The notes: generated from the sequence alone by a model not told the origin. A stretch of DNA of 64,000 nt from Pseudovibrio sp947494035 (GCA_947494035.1 CANLTN010000020.1:1-64000), one strand, 5' to 3'. Counted from the first letter of the stretch, positions 1 through 9,135 are shown. Numbers and translations: made by a program.

Positions 1-80
1 TATGCGATCTCTTCAACTCCGAGGAATGCTCAAACTTCCTTCAAGCCGCAGGATACGCCTCACATTAAAAGCAAACCACT

Positions 81-866
81 TTAATCTTTCTTGAAGATCA
101 CACCTGCAATCCAGCCGGTGAACAGGGCCAGAATGACGGCCAGTGCGCCGTACACCGCCGGGTGTTGGCGCGAGAGATTGAAGGTCACCTGTTCAAAACC
201 GGATTTTGCCACTGTCAGCACCTGCTCCTGCTGGTCGAGCAGCACGCCCCCACTAAAGAGGAAGGTTGTGATCTTGTAATCCCCTGTGGGGATGTTGGCT
301 GGCAGGTCGACTGTGGTTGAAAACAGTGTGGGGCTCAGGAAGCTGATGGATCGTGAGACCTGCGAATAGAGGCCGTCCTGAACGCGGGCGCGCAGGAACG
401 CTTCCTTGAAGGCGAGACGCTCAGTGGCGGGGGCGCGAGAGCCCAGCGCTGCGAGCGGCAGGTTATCCAGCCCGATGCGGTATTGCTTGAGCCAGTTTTC
501 AGAGGCGATGTTGCGCAGATCATCAGTGGTGTGCACGGCATAGAAGCTGGGGACGGCGATGTAAGTCTGCGATGTGGCATTAATCCAGACACCCAGAATG
601 CGATCCTTACGCCACGTAGTGACACGCTCCAGCGGGCCTTCCACCACGATCACCAGATCCTGATCACCGCTGCGAGGGACGGATTCTGCATCCCGTGCGA
701 TCTCGCCATAAACGAGGATCTGCGCACCAGAGAAGTTGGAGGTGATCGCCACACTTGAGGAGGAGATTGCCGATACAAGCCTTTCAGCCAGTGCAGGCGT
801 GAGCGATGTGAGAGCAAGCAGGAAGAGCGTCAGGACTGTGAGCAAGGAGTTGGTGATGTGCCTCAT
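81..866 (-). CDS. TIGR02186 family membrane-anchored periplasmic protein
   Basis: A 261-residue protein with an N-terminal signal peptide (about residues 1-27, ending in a PALA-type cleavage site), a soluble extracytoplasmic domain, and a single C-terminal membrane helix (about 236-257) followed by a short KKD tail. This is the layout of the TIGR02186 family, known in alphaproteobacteria beside TauE/SafE permeases. Its ATG overlaps the stop of the upstream permease gene by 4 bases (ATGA), so the two are translationally coupled and probably act together. The molecular function is unknown; a role assisting anion export is inferred from the pairing only. Confidence 0.85.
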   Translation of the reverse strand: MRHITNSLLTVLTLFLLALTSLTPALAERLVSAISSSSVAITSNFSGAQILVYGEIARDAESVPRSGDQDLVIVVEGPLERVTTWRKDRILGVWINATSQTYIAVPSFYAVHTTDDLRNIASENWLKQYRIGLDNLPLAALGSRAPATERLAFKEAFLRARVQDGLYSQVSRSISFLSPTLFSTTVDLPANIPTGDYKITTFLFSGGVLLDQQEQVLTVAKSGFEQVTFNLSRQHPAVYGALAVILALFTGWIAGVIFKKD

Positions 867-1792
867 CTGGCCGGCTCCTCAATCACAGTGACAGAGTAAA
901 GATCACTAGGCTCCACAATGAGGTTGTAGGCAAAGCGCAGGCCGACGAGGAGCACGAGCAGCCCGAGGCCGAGGCGCAGGTGTTCACCACGCATGCCCTG
1001 CCCCACCTGAGCACCGAACTGGGCGCCGATCACACCGCCGATCATGAGCGTAAGGGCCAGCACAATATCTACGGACTGGGTGTTGACGGAGTGCAGGAAT
1101 GTTGCCACAGCCATGGTGCCGAGGATCTGCAGCAGCGAGGTGCCAATCACGATGTGGGCCGGGACGCGCAGAAGATAGATGAGCGCTGGCACCATCATGA
1201 AGCCGCCGCCAATACCGAGAACCGAGCCGAGGAAGCCGATGGAGCTGCCGATGCCGAAGATCGGGATTATGCTGACATAAAGCCTGGAGCGGCGGAAGCG
1301 GACCTTGAACGGCAGGCCGTGCACCCAGTTGTGTTGTCCGGGTCTGCGGCCGGTCGGCGCTGCACCGCTCTTGCGGCGCATGATGGCCTTCACGGATTCA
1401 CCCAGCATGAGCACGCCAATGGTGCCGAGGAAGGTGACGTAGGACAGGGAGATCACCAGATCCAGCTGCCCGAGGCTTTGCAGGATACCAAAAATCCAGA
1501 CACCGAGGGCCGAGCCAACAATACCCGAGCAGAGCAAAGCTCCGGCGAGTTTGAAGTCGATGCCCGCCTTGCGCCAGTAGGACAAAACGCCGGATGCGGA
1601 GGAGGCTACAATCTGTGTGGTGACGGTGGCAACGGAAACGGCTGGCGGAATTCCGGAGAAGATGAGCAACGGCGTGAGCAGGAAGCCGCCTCCAATGCCG
1701 AAAAGCCCTGAGAGGAACCCGACAGTTCCGCCCATGGCGAAGATCATGAAAACATTAATCGGCAGTTCTGCGATGGGTAGATAGATCTGCAA
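863..1792 (-). CDS. TauE/SafE family sulfite/anion exporter permease
   Basis: A 309-residue polytopic inner-membrane protein. Two homologous halves each carry a glycine-rich signature: GLFGIGGGFLLTP near residue 30 and SVLGIGGGFMMVP near residue 190, the hallmark of the TauE/SafE (DUF81) family. Members export sulfite, sulfoacetate or related small anions; the substrate here cannot be read from sequence. It is the first gene of a two-gene operon, its stop overlapping the start of the TIGR02186 gene. The 159 bases upstream, up to the end of the next gene, hold the promoter; I see no clear regulator site. Confidence 0.9.
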   Translation of the reverse strand: MQIYLPIAELPINVFMIFAMGGTVGFLSGLFGIGGGFLLTPLLIFSGIPPAVSVATVTTQIVASSASGVLSYWRKAGIDFKLAGALLCSGIVGSALGVWIFGILQSLGQLDLVISLSYVTFLGTIGVLMLGESVKAIMRRKSGAAPTGRRPGQHNWVHGLPFKVRFRRSRLYVSIIPIFGIGSSIGFLGSVLGIGGGFMMVPALIYLLRVPAHIVIGTSLLQILGTMAVATFLHSVNTQSVDIVLALTLMIGGVIGAQFGAQVGQGMRGEHLRLGLGLLVLLVGLRFAYNLIVEPSDLYSVTVIEEPAR

Positions 1793-1951
1793 AATAGCAC
1801 CGCGGGTAACACAGGTGACCTGACGTTGCGTGCGTTAAGTCACCTTTCATCCAACATCATTGTAGAGTGTTAAGCGCCATTCCGGACGCTCTGTCAATCT
1901 ACGCGGAGCAGCAAGTGCAAATCTAACCAGAAATCCCCTAGTAACGTGAAA

Positions 1952-4900
1952 TTATATGGTCTCAGAGGCAAGCGCCATCATTAGACGCTTGTCAGGTTCG
2001 CCCGTTGCTTCCATTCCCAGACGCGCTTGCAAACTCTTGATGGCGCGTCTTGTATTCGGTCCCATTACACCATCCGGACTGCCCGGATCAAACCCCATAT
2101 CGAGCAAGGCTTGTTGTATCTTCTTCACAGATGGGGAACCTTTTTGTGAAACGCTGGTTTTCTGCTTATCAGTCCACCTGCTGTCGATCTCCACATTGTT
2201 TGCATCAGGATCGAGCGACTTCAACTTGTGGGTCGCCACGGCCTGCAATGCCTGGGTGTGCTGTCTGTTGGTCAGCTTGGCTGCAACCTCGTCGCGTTTG
2301 GCGGCGGCATCGGCATCACCCTGTATGGCAGCAAGTGCAAACCACTTATAGCTTTCCACCAGATCCTGTTCCATGCCCAGACCGCGTGCAGCGAGGATTG
2401 CAAGGTTGAACTCGCTGTCTGCCACACCGTAATCGGCTGCGATGCGAAACCATTTGACGGCTGACGCATAGTCAGGGTTGCCATCGATGCCTTCCACAAA
2501 CAGAACGGCCAGATTATGCATGGCTTTGATGTTGCCTTGCGCGGCTGCCAGAGAATACCAGTCCCGTGCCAATGTCAGGTCTCTTGGAACACCGCGACCC
2601 TTCTCGTAAAGACTGCCAAGTCGATATTGTGCGGGTGCCAGACCTTGTGAGGCGGCTTTGCGATACCAGTCCGCCGCTACGCCCAGATTTGCAGGGACCA
2701 GATTGCCTTCGGTGTAGCGGCGGGCCACCTCGAACTGTGCTTCTGCTGCACCAGCAGCTGCTGCGGAGCGCAGAGCAATGGGGCCGATGGCGTATGGTAG
2801 GTCATAGGCGGTCTGTTCAGGGGTGATCTGCTGGACAGGTTCCTTGGGGATGACCGGCATCTGGATATCGCCAAACACGGAAGCGTTCGCCGATGTGGCT
2901 GGCACGCTTGCGGTTGTGAACGGGGCTGCTGCCTCAGAAGAGGCTACGTTCTGGCCACTGCGGGCTGAGCCTTGTGCAGAACCAACACCGGTTGTCTGAC
3001 CAAAGACCACTTCATTGGTTGGCTCGGAGCGTGTGGTTGCAGAGCCGGACTGCCAGATACTTTGAGAGCTGACGGGTGATGGCAATGCTGGTTCCGGCTG
3101 AACAGCAGGAGTAATCGCGATAGCATCAGGTGCGGCGATGGCATCCAGATCTTCGCTCAAAAACGAGGAGCTGTCGTTGCCCGGCATTACGGCATCGGGT
3201 GCCAATATGCTTGGCGGGGTATCGGAGCCTGCCGTATCCATACCATTTTCACCGGAGAGCAAACCTGTGTTGAACACCTGCAAGGTACCAATGGTCAGCA
3301 ACAGAGCTGCTGCGGCCAGCATGATGGCACGGCGGCGGCTGGATTTGCTTTCTGCCTTTTTGCCTTTGGCAGGCTTGCTGGTATTTTTCGCTTTTCCGGC
3401 TTTGGCAGGCTTTTCCGTTTTGCCCAATTCAATCGGTGCGGCAGACAGGTTGATTGGTTCTCTGGCTGGCTTTTTGGTTTCCAGCTCCAGATCATCCAGC
3501 AGCATGTCTTCTTCGCTCAGGGCGATGGGCTCTTCACCAACCTGAAGCTTACTGAGCACCTGTGCGGTGGCGGCTGCCTTTTCGGCGCGCAGGCTTTCTG
3601 GAACGTTGTCCTCAGCGGCGCTGTTGGGGCTGATATAATCGCGCAGGCGGCGTGCCCGTTCCGGGGCTTTGCTATTTGAGGCAGCAGGCTTTTCTTCTGC
3701 CTTGCTGGTCTCGGGAGCCTCCATGGCCGCGGCTTTTGCAGCGCGGCGAGCTGCAGCGATAAAGTCTGCTTTGCGGTTGCGTGGGCCTTCCGGCTCGTCA
3801 GCTCCCAGATCCGCCATGGTGGCTTTGCGGCCCACGGAAAAGGCGCTCAAAATGGTGCCGAGTTGATTGTCGCCCACCAGCTTCTGGTGCTCTTTGGAAA
3901 TCTCGGTTTTGCCGATGGCGTTGCGGATGCTTTCCAGATTTTCCAGACGGTTGGAAATGGTGCCCAGAACATTGCGCAGGTCTTGCAGGGCATGCTGGTC
4001 GGCATCGTCTTTCTGACCGGAGGCTTCCAGCAGGGATTGCAGATCAAGACGCAATGCGGAGATGGCAGCCTCTACGGCCTCGCCCTGCTCTGCGCCATTG
4101 CCGAGTGCAAGCTTGTCGGTGGCAGCTTTGACAGCATCCTGTGCGATCTGCTGCGCCTTACTGGCCATGTCGGAATGCAGGCCCTTCAGTTCCTGCTCAA
4201 TGGAGCCGAAGCTGTTTTCCAACTCACCGATGGAGGCAAACTGGGTCGTGGACATATCCAGCTTTTGCGAAAGACCAGCAATCTGCTGCTCCAACCGGTC
4301 CAGTTCCGCATCGGAGGACAAGCCAGTTGGGCTGGCGATTGTTGTTGCAAGCTCCTGCAGCTGGCTTTCAATCTCGCCGGAGGTTGCCAGCGCGCCGATG
4401 TGGCCACGCAGTTCACCGATCTCGGCGCGGATCAAGGACATGGCTCTGTCGGAGGAACCACCATGTGCGTTGTCTTCAACCATCTGGGTCAGCGTCATCA
4501 CACGCTGCTCCAAACGGGCGAGTGCGGCGCTCTCGTTCTCGTTCAATGCAACTTCGAAGGCGGTTTCCGTCAGACGCACCTCAATGTCATCAACTTTGTT
4601 GCACAGGTGATCAAGACGGCCTTCGATGGAGGAAAATGCCTGCTCAAATCCGGTTGCGGTTTCCGGACTGCGCTCCATACGCTCCAGCTGCTCACCGATG
4701 GTGGCAAGGCGCTCTTCCATGCGCTTGAGCTGTTCATTGTTGCCAGCGTGTTCGGGGCCTTCTGCCAGAATATTAGAGATGGAGTCTAGACGTCCGTGCA
4801 AGCGGTCAATCTCGCCCTCATCGGGCATGCGTGTTTCAACGCTGGTGAGACGGGACTGGATATCGCGCTGGATTGCAGAGAAATGGTCAAGCTCATCCAT

Positions 4901-6595
4901 GCGGGCGGTGAGGAACCGGATGCGCTGGTCCACATCGTGGATCATGCGGCCTGAATCCAGACGATCAATCACCTTTCTCAGCTGCGAAACCTCTTCGCGC
5001 ACAACCTCAAGACCGACGGCACCAGAGCGATGCAGAACATCTTCCAGTCGATCGCCCATGGAGGACAGACGACTTTCCAGCGAGTTGAGCTGATCAACCC
5101 GTGGCAATTGGCGGATCTGTGTTTCCACCTCAGCCATACGCTGGGATAGGCTCTCATAAATCGCCGGATCAACGTGTTTTTCGGCCAGCTCCTGCAGACG
5201 GGACTGGATAGACTCATGGGCCATACCCAGAGCTTTGAGGCTGTCTTCGATATCGGATCGCGACAGGGCCGACTTCATCTGCTCCAACTCGTGGCGCAGT
5301 TCTTTCAGCAGCAGGCCGTTGCCTTCTTCATCACGCAGGCGATCAATAATCTCTGAAAGCTGGGTGCGATTGTCGGTGGTGCGATCCATCATTTCATCGC
5401 GCAGGCTGTTGAGCTGGTTTAGCATCCCATCATGCAACTGCTCAATGCGCTCTTCATCCGGTTCACGCAAGGTATCAAGCTTTGCGGCCAACTGCTTGAA
5501 GTGGCCATCAATCAAGCTGTTCAGCTCGGTGTAATCACCGGTTCTTGCTGACTGTTCAGATAGCTGGTCGGGGGCTGCCTCCACACCATGCGGTCTTACG
5601 CCGGTGTTATAGCGCGGCTCCATCTGGGTCTCGGCTGGATAGGCGCTCTCGGGCGTTGCAGATGTCTGGTTTTGGTCTGGCTGTCCAAGCTGCTTTGACG
5701 GAATGCCCTTGCCTTTTTCATTCTCATTGTGAGCAAGGGAGTCGAGGCGTGCATCAAGGGCATTCAGCGCATCCAACACGGAGGTAATGCGCTGGACTTT
5801 GGAATGTACAGCCTCCTGCGTCTCTTCCCGCCCGGCAGCAGGTGCGGCCCACGACTTTTTATCCTGTGGCGCTGGCTCAGCATACGGCTCGCGATGGCGC
5901 GGCGGCGCGGATGCAGCCGGAGCTTGCGGTGCAGGACGTCGCGTAGCTTGCTCGTGGGCAGGTGCCATGTGTCCGGGCATCATTGGTGCGCGCGGTTGCA
6001 TGTACGGGTCACGTGAGAAACCATCGCGGATGTCACGGCGCTGATCTGTGGCCGGATCATAGCGGTCTTCATAGGCATAGCGGCTGGTGGACTGATCCAG
6101 CCCTGCTCTCAGGTCGGCGCGCTGCCATCGGTCCCGAGGATCATGATAGTGAGGATCATGCAAACGAGGGTCATGCATATGCGGGTCACGCGAGCGGGGA
6201 TCACGTGCACGCGGCGCGTGTGGATACGGTTCACGTGGCTGTGGAGCATGTTGTTGGGGGGCATGTTGCTGGGGGGCCTGCGCAAAGTGATCGCCTGTGC
6301 GCAGATCGCGCGGAGCTTTGGGTGGACGGCCCTGTTCAGCTTGCATCAGGCGACCTAATGCTTCAGCAACCTCGTTCATTGCCGCTTCCTGCGAGCTTGA
6401 ATGAGGTTTGCGGGGTTGCTGGTCGGCGTGGGCATATTCATCTGAATAAGAAGAGTGGTCCGCGCGGTGTGCTGCTGCAGGGTATTGTCGCGCCATTCCA
6501 CTTTCCTCCAACCACTTAATGTGGTCTGCATCCAGCCCCTCAGTCATGGGCGTGTCTGCTGAGGATTTTCCAAATTCTGGTGTTTTCCAAGACAT
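1952..6595 (-). CDS. PodJ-like polar scaffold with coiled coil, Sel1 repeats and peptidoglycan-binding domain
   Basis: About 1547 residues from the ATG at 6595; an in-frame TTG 16 codons upstream is possible but less likely. Domain order: Pro/His/Asp/Arg-rich disordered N terminus (to about 300) with a pentapeptide repeat near 129-153; long coiled coil (about 365-915); basic linker; one membrane helix near 1088-1108 after a SRRR stop-transfer; then a Sel1/TPR-like block (about 1275-1435) and a C-terminal PG_binding_1 domain (about 1485-1547, PDGVMGPNTRRAIKSLQ). This cytoplasmic-coil, single-span, periplasmic Sel1 plus peptidoglycan-binding order matches Caulobacter PodJ, which organises the cell pole, though this protein is longer. 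A pole or divisome role is inferred. Monocistronic. Confidence 0.8.
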   Translation of the reverse strand: MSWKTPEFGKSSADTPMTEGLDADHIKWLEESGMARQYPAAAHRADHSSYSDEYAHADQQPRKPHSSSQEAAMNEVAEALGRLMQAEQGRPPKAPRDLRTGDHFAQAPQQHAPQQHAPQPREPYPHAPRARDPRSRDPHMHDPRLHDPHYHDPRDRWQRADLRAGLDQSTSRYAYEDRYDPATDQRRDIRDGFSRDPYMQPRAPMMPGHMAPAHEQATRRPAPQAPAASAPPRHREPYAEPAPQDKKSWAAPAAGREETQEAVHSKVQRITSVLDALNALDARLDSLAHNENEKGKGIPSKQLGQPDQNQTSATPESAYPAETQMEPRYNTGVRPHGVEAAPDQLSEQSARTGDYTELNSLIDGHFKQLAAKLDTLREPDEERIEQLHDGMLNQLNSLRDEMMDRTTDNRTQLSEIIDRLRDEEGNGLLLKELRHELEQMKSALSRSDIEDSLKALGMAHESIQSRLQELAEKHVDPAIYESLSQRMAEVETQIRQLPRVDQLNSLESRLSSMGDRLEDVLHRSGAVGLEVVREEVSQLRKVIDRLDSGRMIHDVDQRIRFLTARMDELDHFSAIQRDIQSRLTSVETRMPDEGEIDRLHGRLDSISNILAEGPEHAGNNEQLKRMEERLATIGEQLERMERSPETATGFEQAFSSIEGRLDHLCNKVDDIEVRLTETAFEVALNENESAALARLEQRVMTLTQMVEDNAHGGSSDRAMSLIRAEIGELRGHIGALATSGEIESQLQELATTIASPTGLSSDAELDRLEQQIAGLSQKLDMSTTQFASIGELENSFGSIEQELKGLHSDMASKAQQIAQDAVKAATDKLALGNGAEQGEAVEAAISALRLDLQSLLEASGQKDDADQHALQDLRNVLGTISNRLENLESIRNAIGKTEISKEHQKLVGDNQLGTILSAFSVGRKATMADLGADEPEGPRNRKADFIAAARRAAKAAAMEAPETSKAEEKPAASNSKAPERARRLRDYISPNSAAEDNVPESLRAEKAAATAQVLSKLQVGEEPIALSEEDMLLDDLELETKKPAREPINLSAAPIELGKTEKPAKAGKAKNTSKPAKGKKAESKSSRRRAIMLAAAALLLTIGTLQVFNTGLLSGENGMDTAGSDTPPSILAPDAVMPGNDSSSFLSEDLDAIAAPDAIAITPAVQPEPALPSPVSSQSIWQSGSATTRSEPTNEVVFGQTTGVGSAQGSARSGQNVASSEAAAPFTTASVPATSANASVFGDIQMPVIPKEPVQQITPEQTAYDLPYAIGPIALRSAAAAGAAEAQFEVARRYTEGNLVPANLGVAADWYRKAASQGLAPAQYRLGSLYEKGRGVPRDLTLARDWYSLAAAQGNIKAMHNLAVLFVEGIDGNPDYASAVKWFRIAADYGVADSEFNLAILAARGLGMEQDLVESYKWFALAAIQGDADAAAKRDEVAAKLTNRQHTQALQAVATHKLKSLDPDANNVEIDSRWTDKQKTSVSQKGSPSVKKIQQALLDMGFDPGSPDGVMGPNTRRAIKSLQARLGMEATGEPDKRLMMALASETI
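6135..6209 (-). repeat. Five tandem 15-bp units inside the PodJ-like gene
   Basis: Five consecutive 15-bp units (6135, 6150, 6165, 6180, 6195) of the pattern cGAGGaTCAtGnnnn on the plus strand. On the coding strand they give successive Asp-Pro-x-x-x pentapeptides with His, Arg, Met, Leu or Tyr between (RDPRSRDPHMHDPRLHDP). The period is an exact multiple of three, so unit gain or loss would keep the frame. The repeat lies in the disordered cytoplasmic N terminus and could vary between strains. Confidence 0.75.
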
Positions 6596-7069
6596 GCCTG
6601 AAGGGCCCCATAAAACTATCCGGTCCGCACACGTCGCTTTCAAATGCTCAATTCAATTTTAAAAAATACACGTCAGCCGATTTACGCAGCTCATGAATTG
6701 GTCAAGAAACGAATCACTTTGCGGTTTTGCACCGATTTCAAAACTTCTGAGGCTATTTTTTAATCCTTAGGGTAAATAGTGGGTTAATAGCACAAATTAT
6801 GCGTGTAGATCGTCGCTGGCATGTGAATTACGGCGAGAATACGGCGGATACCCAACCTTTTTGGCGCCCTCACCCGAAATCATGAAAAAGATTCGTGTTC
6901 AGCACTGCGCAAATTATGGGTAATCCCGCCGCTCACGCTGGACCTGAGTGTTACTGCCAATGTATAAACTTGATGGAAATCGCGCGTCGCATTACTTAGC
7001 GTGCACTCAAATACACAGGTCGCAGATTGCCGGCAGTGTCGCGAAAGCAAAGAAGAATAGGTCAAGCAG
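6596..7069. other. 474-bp intergenic region between divergent PodJ-like and MerR genes
   Basis: AT-rich just upstream of the PodJ-like start, with no open frame I can support on either strand. It must hold the promoters of both divergent genes. I found no confident -35/-10 pair, hairpin terminator or regulator palindrome. A weak AGG lies about 8 bases before the MerR ATG. Confidence 0.5.
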
Positions 7070-7516
7070 ATGAGCGAAGCCCTACATATCAATGAGATGA
7101 TTGTTGATGTTGTTGCCAATGAACTGGGTCAAGGCAAGAAAACACAGTTCAGCATTGGCGATCTTGCAAAGGAATTTGATATTACCCTCCGCACGCTGCG
7201 GTTTTACGAGGACAAAGGCCTCCTGAACCCTAAGCGTGATGGGCTTAACCGTATTTATAACCGTCGGGACCGCGCACGATTGAAGCTGGTTTTGATGGGC
7301 AAACGTGTTGGTTTCTCTCTCTCTGAAATTCGCGATATGCTGGATCTTTATGACCTGCGCGACGGACAGGTGACGCAGCTTGAAGTGGCGCTGGGGCGGT
7401 TTCAGGAGCAGATCCGGGTGCTGGAAGGCCAGCGTGATAACATTGATGAAGCGATTGAAGATCTACAGCGAACCGTCAGTATTGTTGAAGGTATGCTGAA
7501 AGAAAAAACCAGCTAA
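7070..7516 (+). CDS. MerR family transcriptional regulator (LiuR-like)
   Basis: 148 residues. A winged helix-turn-helix of MerR type spans about residues 24-92 (the DITLRTLRFYEDKGLL signature, then GLNRIYNRRDRARL), followed by a long C-terminal helix (about 98-145) that would form the antiparallel dimer coiled coil. There is no cysteine-rich metal-binding tail, so it is unlikely to be a metal sensor; the short effector region resembles MerR regulators of fatty-acid and branched-chain acyl-CoA catabolism. The beta-oxidation-type operon begins 1.9 kb downstream and has a palindrome in its leader, so it is a candidate target; this link is inferred. A strong terminator follows. Confidence 0.85.
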   Translation: MSEALHINEMIVDVVANELGQGKKTQFSIGDLAKEFDITLRTLRFYEDKGLLNPKRDGLNRIYNRRDRARLKLVLMGKRVGFSLSEIRDMLDLYDLRDGQVTQLEVALGRFQEQIRVLEGQRDNIDEAIEDLQRTVSIVEGMLKEKTS

Positions 7517-7528
7517 CTCACTGGTCCT

Positions 7529-7557
7529 AAAAGGTGGGAATTTGCCCCACCTTTTTG
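7529..7557 (+). terminator. Rho-independent terminator of the MerR gene
   Basis: Perfect 10-bp stem AAAAGGTGGG / CCCACCTTTT with a 7-base loop, continuing into a T-rich run, 12 bases after the MerR stop codon. The A/T-flanked stem could also terminate from the other side. Confidence 0.85.
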
Positions 7558-7655
7558 TTTTGTGGCTCTTGTTTGGAGCCATGCTTCATCCGAAATATTT
7601 ATATTCAATATTTCTCATCTATAAATCGGGGTAATTTCGCCCGAGCTGTTTTGGA

Positions 7656-7964
7656 CTACGTCTTATCCAACCCATAATCTCGCAGAACGCTCGCCACGCG
7701 GATGCGATATTTTTGAAAATATTCACCTTTTCCGAGCTGCTGCGCTTCCTGATGTTTTTCCTGAGTGCGCCAGCGCTTCACGGCTTCCTCGTCTTCAAAA
7801 AATGACAGTGACAAAATCTTATCCGGATTTGTCAGGCTCTGAAATCGCTCAACTGAGATAAAGCCGGGAATTTTCTCCAGTTCCGGCTTAATGGCAGCAG
7901 CGACCTCCAGATAGCTGGCTTTGTGGTTTGGGTAGGGCTCAACTTCAAAGATAACGGCAATCAT
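7656..7964 (-). CDS. Antibiotic biosynthesis monooxygenase (ABM) domain protein
   Basis: 102 residues from the ATG at 7964; a longer frame reaches 8021 but would overlap the upstream gene. It starts MIAVIFEVEPYP and contains IPGFISVERFQSL and ILSLSFFEDEEAVKRWR, the ferredoxin-like dimeric alpha-beta barrel pattern of small ABM/heme-degrading-type monooxygenases. The frequent ABM motif (W within about 70 residues, then H in KHQEAQ) is present. It is the second gene of a pair, 28 bases after the NIPSNAP gene, so the two small stress-response-barrel proteins are probably cotranscribed under the divergent ArsR-type regulator. Substrate unknown. Confidence 0.8.
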   Translation of the reverse strand: MIAVIFEVEPYPNHKASYLEVAAAIKPELEKIPGFISVERFQSLTNPDKILSLSFFEDEEAVKRWRTQEKHQEAQQLGKGEYFQKYRIRVASVLRDYGLDKT

Positions 7965-7992
7965 ACTGGGGCTTTCGGTGGTTGGCAGGTGG

Positions 7993-8313
7993 TCACGGTG
8001 TTGCATGCGGGTGAGAGGCAAGTTTGAGGAAGGTTCTGTCTTCTTTCAGGATAAACTTCTCTTGCATGGCGAACTCATAGTTTTCGCGTCCAAGCGGGTC
8101 TTTTGCAAGGGTAGCTCTGTACTCTTCGTAGTGGGCCAGACTACGCACGTTGTAGATTCCATAGGCCAGTGTTGTAGAACCTTCATGGGGGGCGTAGTAG
8201 CCGATCAGGTCGGCTCCGCAGCGCGGAATAGCCTGTCCCCAGTTACGGGCATATTGTTGGAATTCAGCCTTTTTCGTCGGGTCGATCTGATAGCGAATGA
8301 CGCAGGTGAGCAT
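7993..8313 (-). CDS. NIPSNAP family protein
   Basis: 106 residues from the ATG at 8313, which has an excellent ribosome site (GGAGGAG, spacing 5-6); the open frame extends much further upstream but only as the shadow of the divergent gene. It starts MLTCVIRYQIDP and carries the NIPSNAP-like ferredoxin fold sequence with GADLIGYYAPHEGSTTLAYG and the C-terminal LKEDRTFLKL. Small bacterial NIPSNAPs are often in catabolic or stress operons and have no settled activity. It heads a two-gene operon with the ABM protein and is divergent from the ArsR-type regulator across a palindromic operator. Confidence 0.88.
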   Translation of the reverse strand: MLTCVIRYQIDPTKKAEFQQYARNWGQAIPRCGADLIGYYAPHEGSTTLAYGIYNVRSLAHYEEYRATLAKDPLGRENYEFAMQEKFILKEDRTFLKLASHPHATP

Positions 8314-8367
8314 GACACTCCTCCGGTTTTGGTTCTCGATGCTGTGGGTGTAGCAAGCGGTTGGGCG

Positions 8368-8396
8368 TGATTGTTTCGATCGTGATCGAACAATCA
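8368..8396. promoter_or_regulatory. Palindromic operator between the NIPSNAP and ArsR-type genes
   Basis: The core is TTCGATC-GT-GATCGAA (8375-8390), a perfect 7-bp-arm palindrome, extended on both sides by TGATTGT / ACAATCA with one bulged T. It lies midway between the divergent starts (8313 and 8449). ArsR-family dimers typically bind such A/T-flanked GATC-containing inverted repeats, so autoregulation plus control of the NIPSNAP-ABM pair is the natural reading. Binding is inferred. Confidence 0.7.
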
Positions 8397-8448
8397 ATTC
8401 TGCGTGTGTGCTATAAGTCCGTCCACAGGCATGGAGGATGGAGCTGCC

Positions 8449-9135
8449 ATGAAAGAAGGACCGAACATTGCCGGGATTGCCGCGCTCATTGGAGATCCAG
8501 CGCGGGCAAACATGTTGCAGGCGCTTATGACCGGTGTCGCCCTGACCGCAGGCGAGTTGGCGCAAGAAGCGGGCGTTACGCCGCAAACCTCCAGCTTTCA
8601 TCTGGGACGACTGGCGGAGGCTGGTTTGGTCAGCCTGCGTAAACAGGGGCGGCACAAGTATTACAGCCTTGCCAATAGCGATGTTGCGGCCCTGCTAGAG
8701 GCCATGAGCGGGATTGCCATGCGCTCTGGCATGACGCGGGTGCGGACGGGACCCAAAGAGCCTGAGCTGCGCAGGTCGCGTGTTTGTTATAACCATCTGG
8801 CTGGTGAGTATGGTGTTCAGGCCTACGACAGTCTTCTGGCGCGGGGTTTTCTGGTGGAAGATGGCGAGCAGTTGCATCTGACCGGAGACGGGCGGGGCTT
8901 CCTCTATGAGCTGGGTGTTGTGTTGCCGGACAAGGAAAACAAGCGGCGGCCTTTGTGTAAATCCTGTCTGGACTGGAGTGCGCGGCGCTCGCATCTGGCG
9001 GGAATCGCGGGTACAGCCCTACTCTCTTTCTTTCTGGATCAGGGCTGGGCGAAGCGCGTTGATGGAAGTCGCATTATCACGTTTTCGCGAGAAGGCGATT
9101 CTCGCTTTCATGCCACATTTTCCCTTCAAGATTGA
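8449..9135 (+). CDS. ArsR-type winged-helix transcriptional regulator
   Basis: 228 residues from the ATG at 8449, which has GGAG five bases upstream; two earlier in-frame starts lack such a site. The N-terminal ArsR winged helix covers about residues 6-85 (ALIGDPARANMLQAL, LTAGELAQEAGVTPQTSSFHLGRL, GRHKYYSL). The C-terminal half (about 110-225) is an extra domain with two CxxC-like cysteines (PLCKSCLDW) and no classical ArsR metal site in the recognition helix, so the signal may be redox, zinc or an organic ligand. Divergent from NIPSNAP-ABM and probably represses both directions through the palindrome at 8368-8396. Confidence 0.88.
   Translation: MKEGPNIAGIAALIGDPARANMLQALMTGVALTAGELAQEAGVTPQTSSFHLGRLAEAGLVSLRKQGRHKYYSLANSDVAALLEAMSGIAMRSGMTRVRTGPKEPELRRSRVCYNHLAGEYGVQAYDSLLARGFLVEDGEQLHLTGDGRGFLYELGVVLPDKENKRRPLCKSCLDWSARRSHLAGIAGTALLSFFLDQGWAKRVDGSRIITFSREGDSRFHATFSLQD

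Noticed and set aside
980..1711. 243-codon plus-strand frame opposite the TauE/SafE gene
   Set aside because: Acidic, His-rich, low-complexity translation typical of an antisense shadow; the minus strand codes for a clear permease.
3863..4789. 308-codon plus-strand frame inside the PodJ-like gene
   Set aside because: Lies opposite the coiled coil; no homologous motif and no ribosome site.
8314..8655. N-terminal extension of the NIPSNAP frame
   Set aside because: Runs through the operator and the divergent ArsR-type gene; ATG at 8313 has an ideal GGAGGAG.
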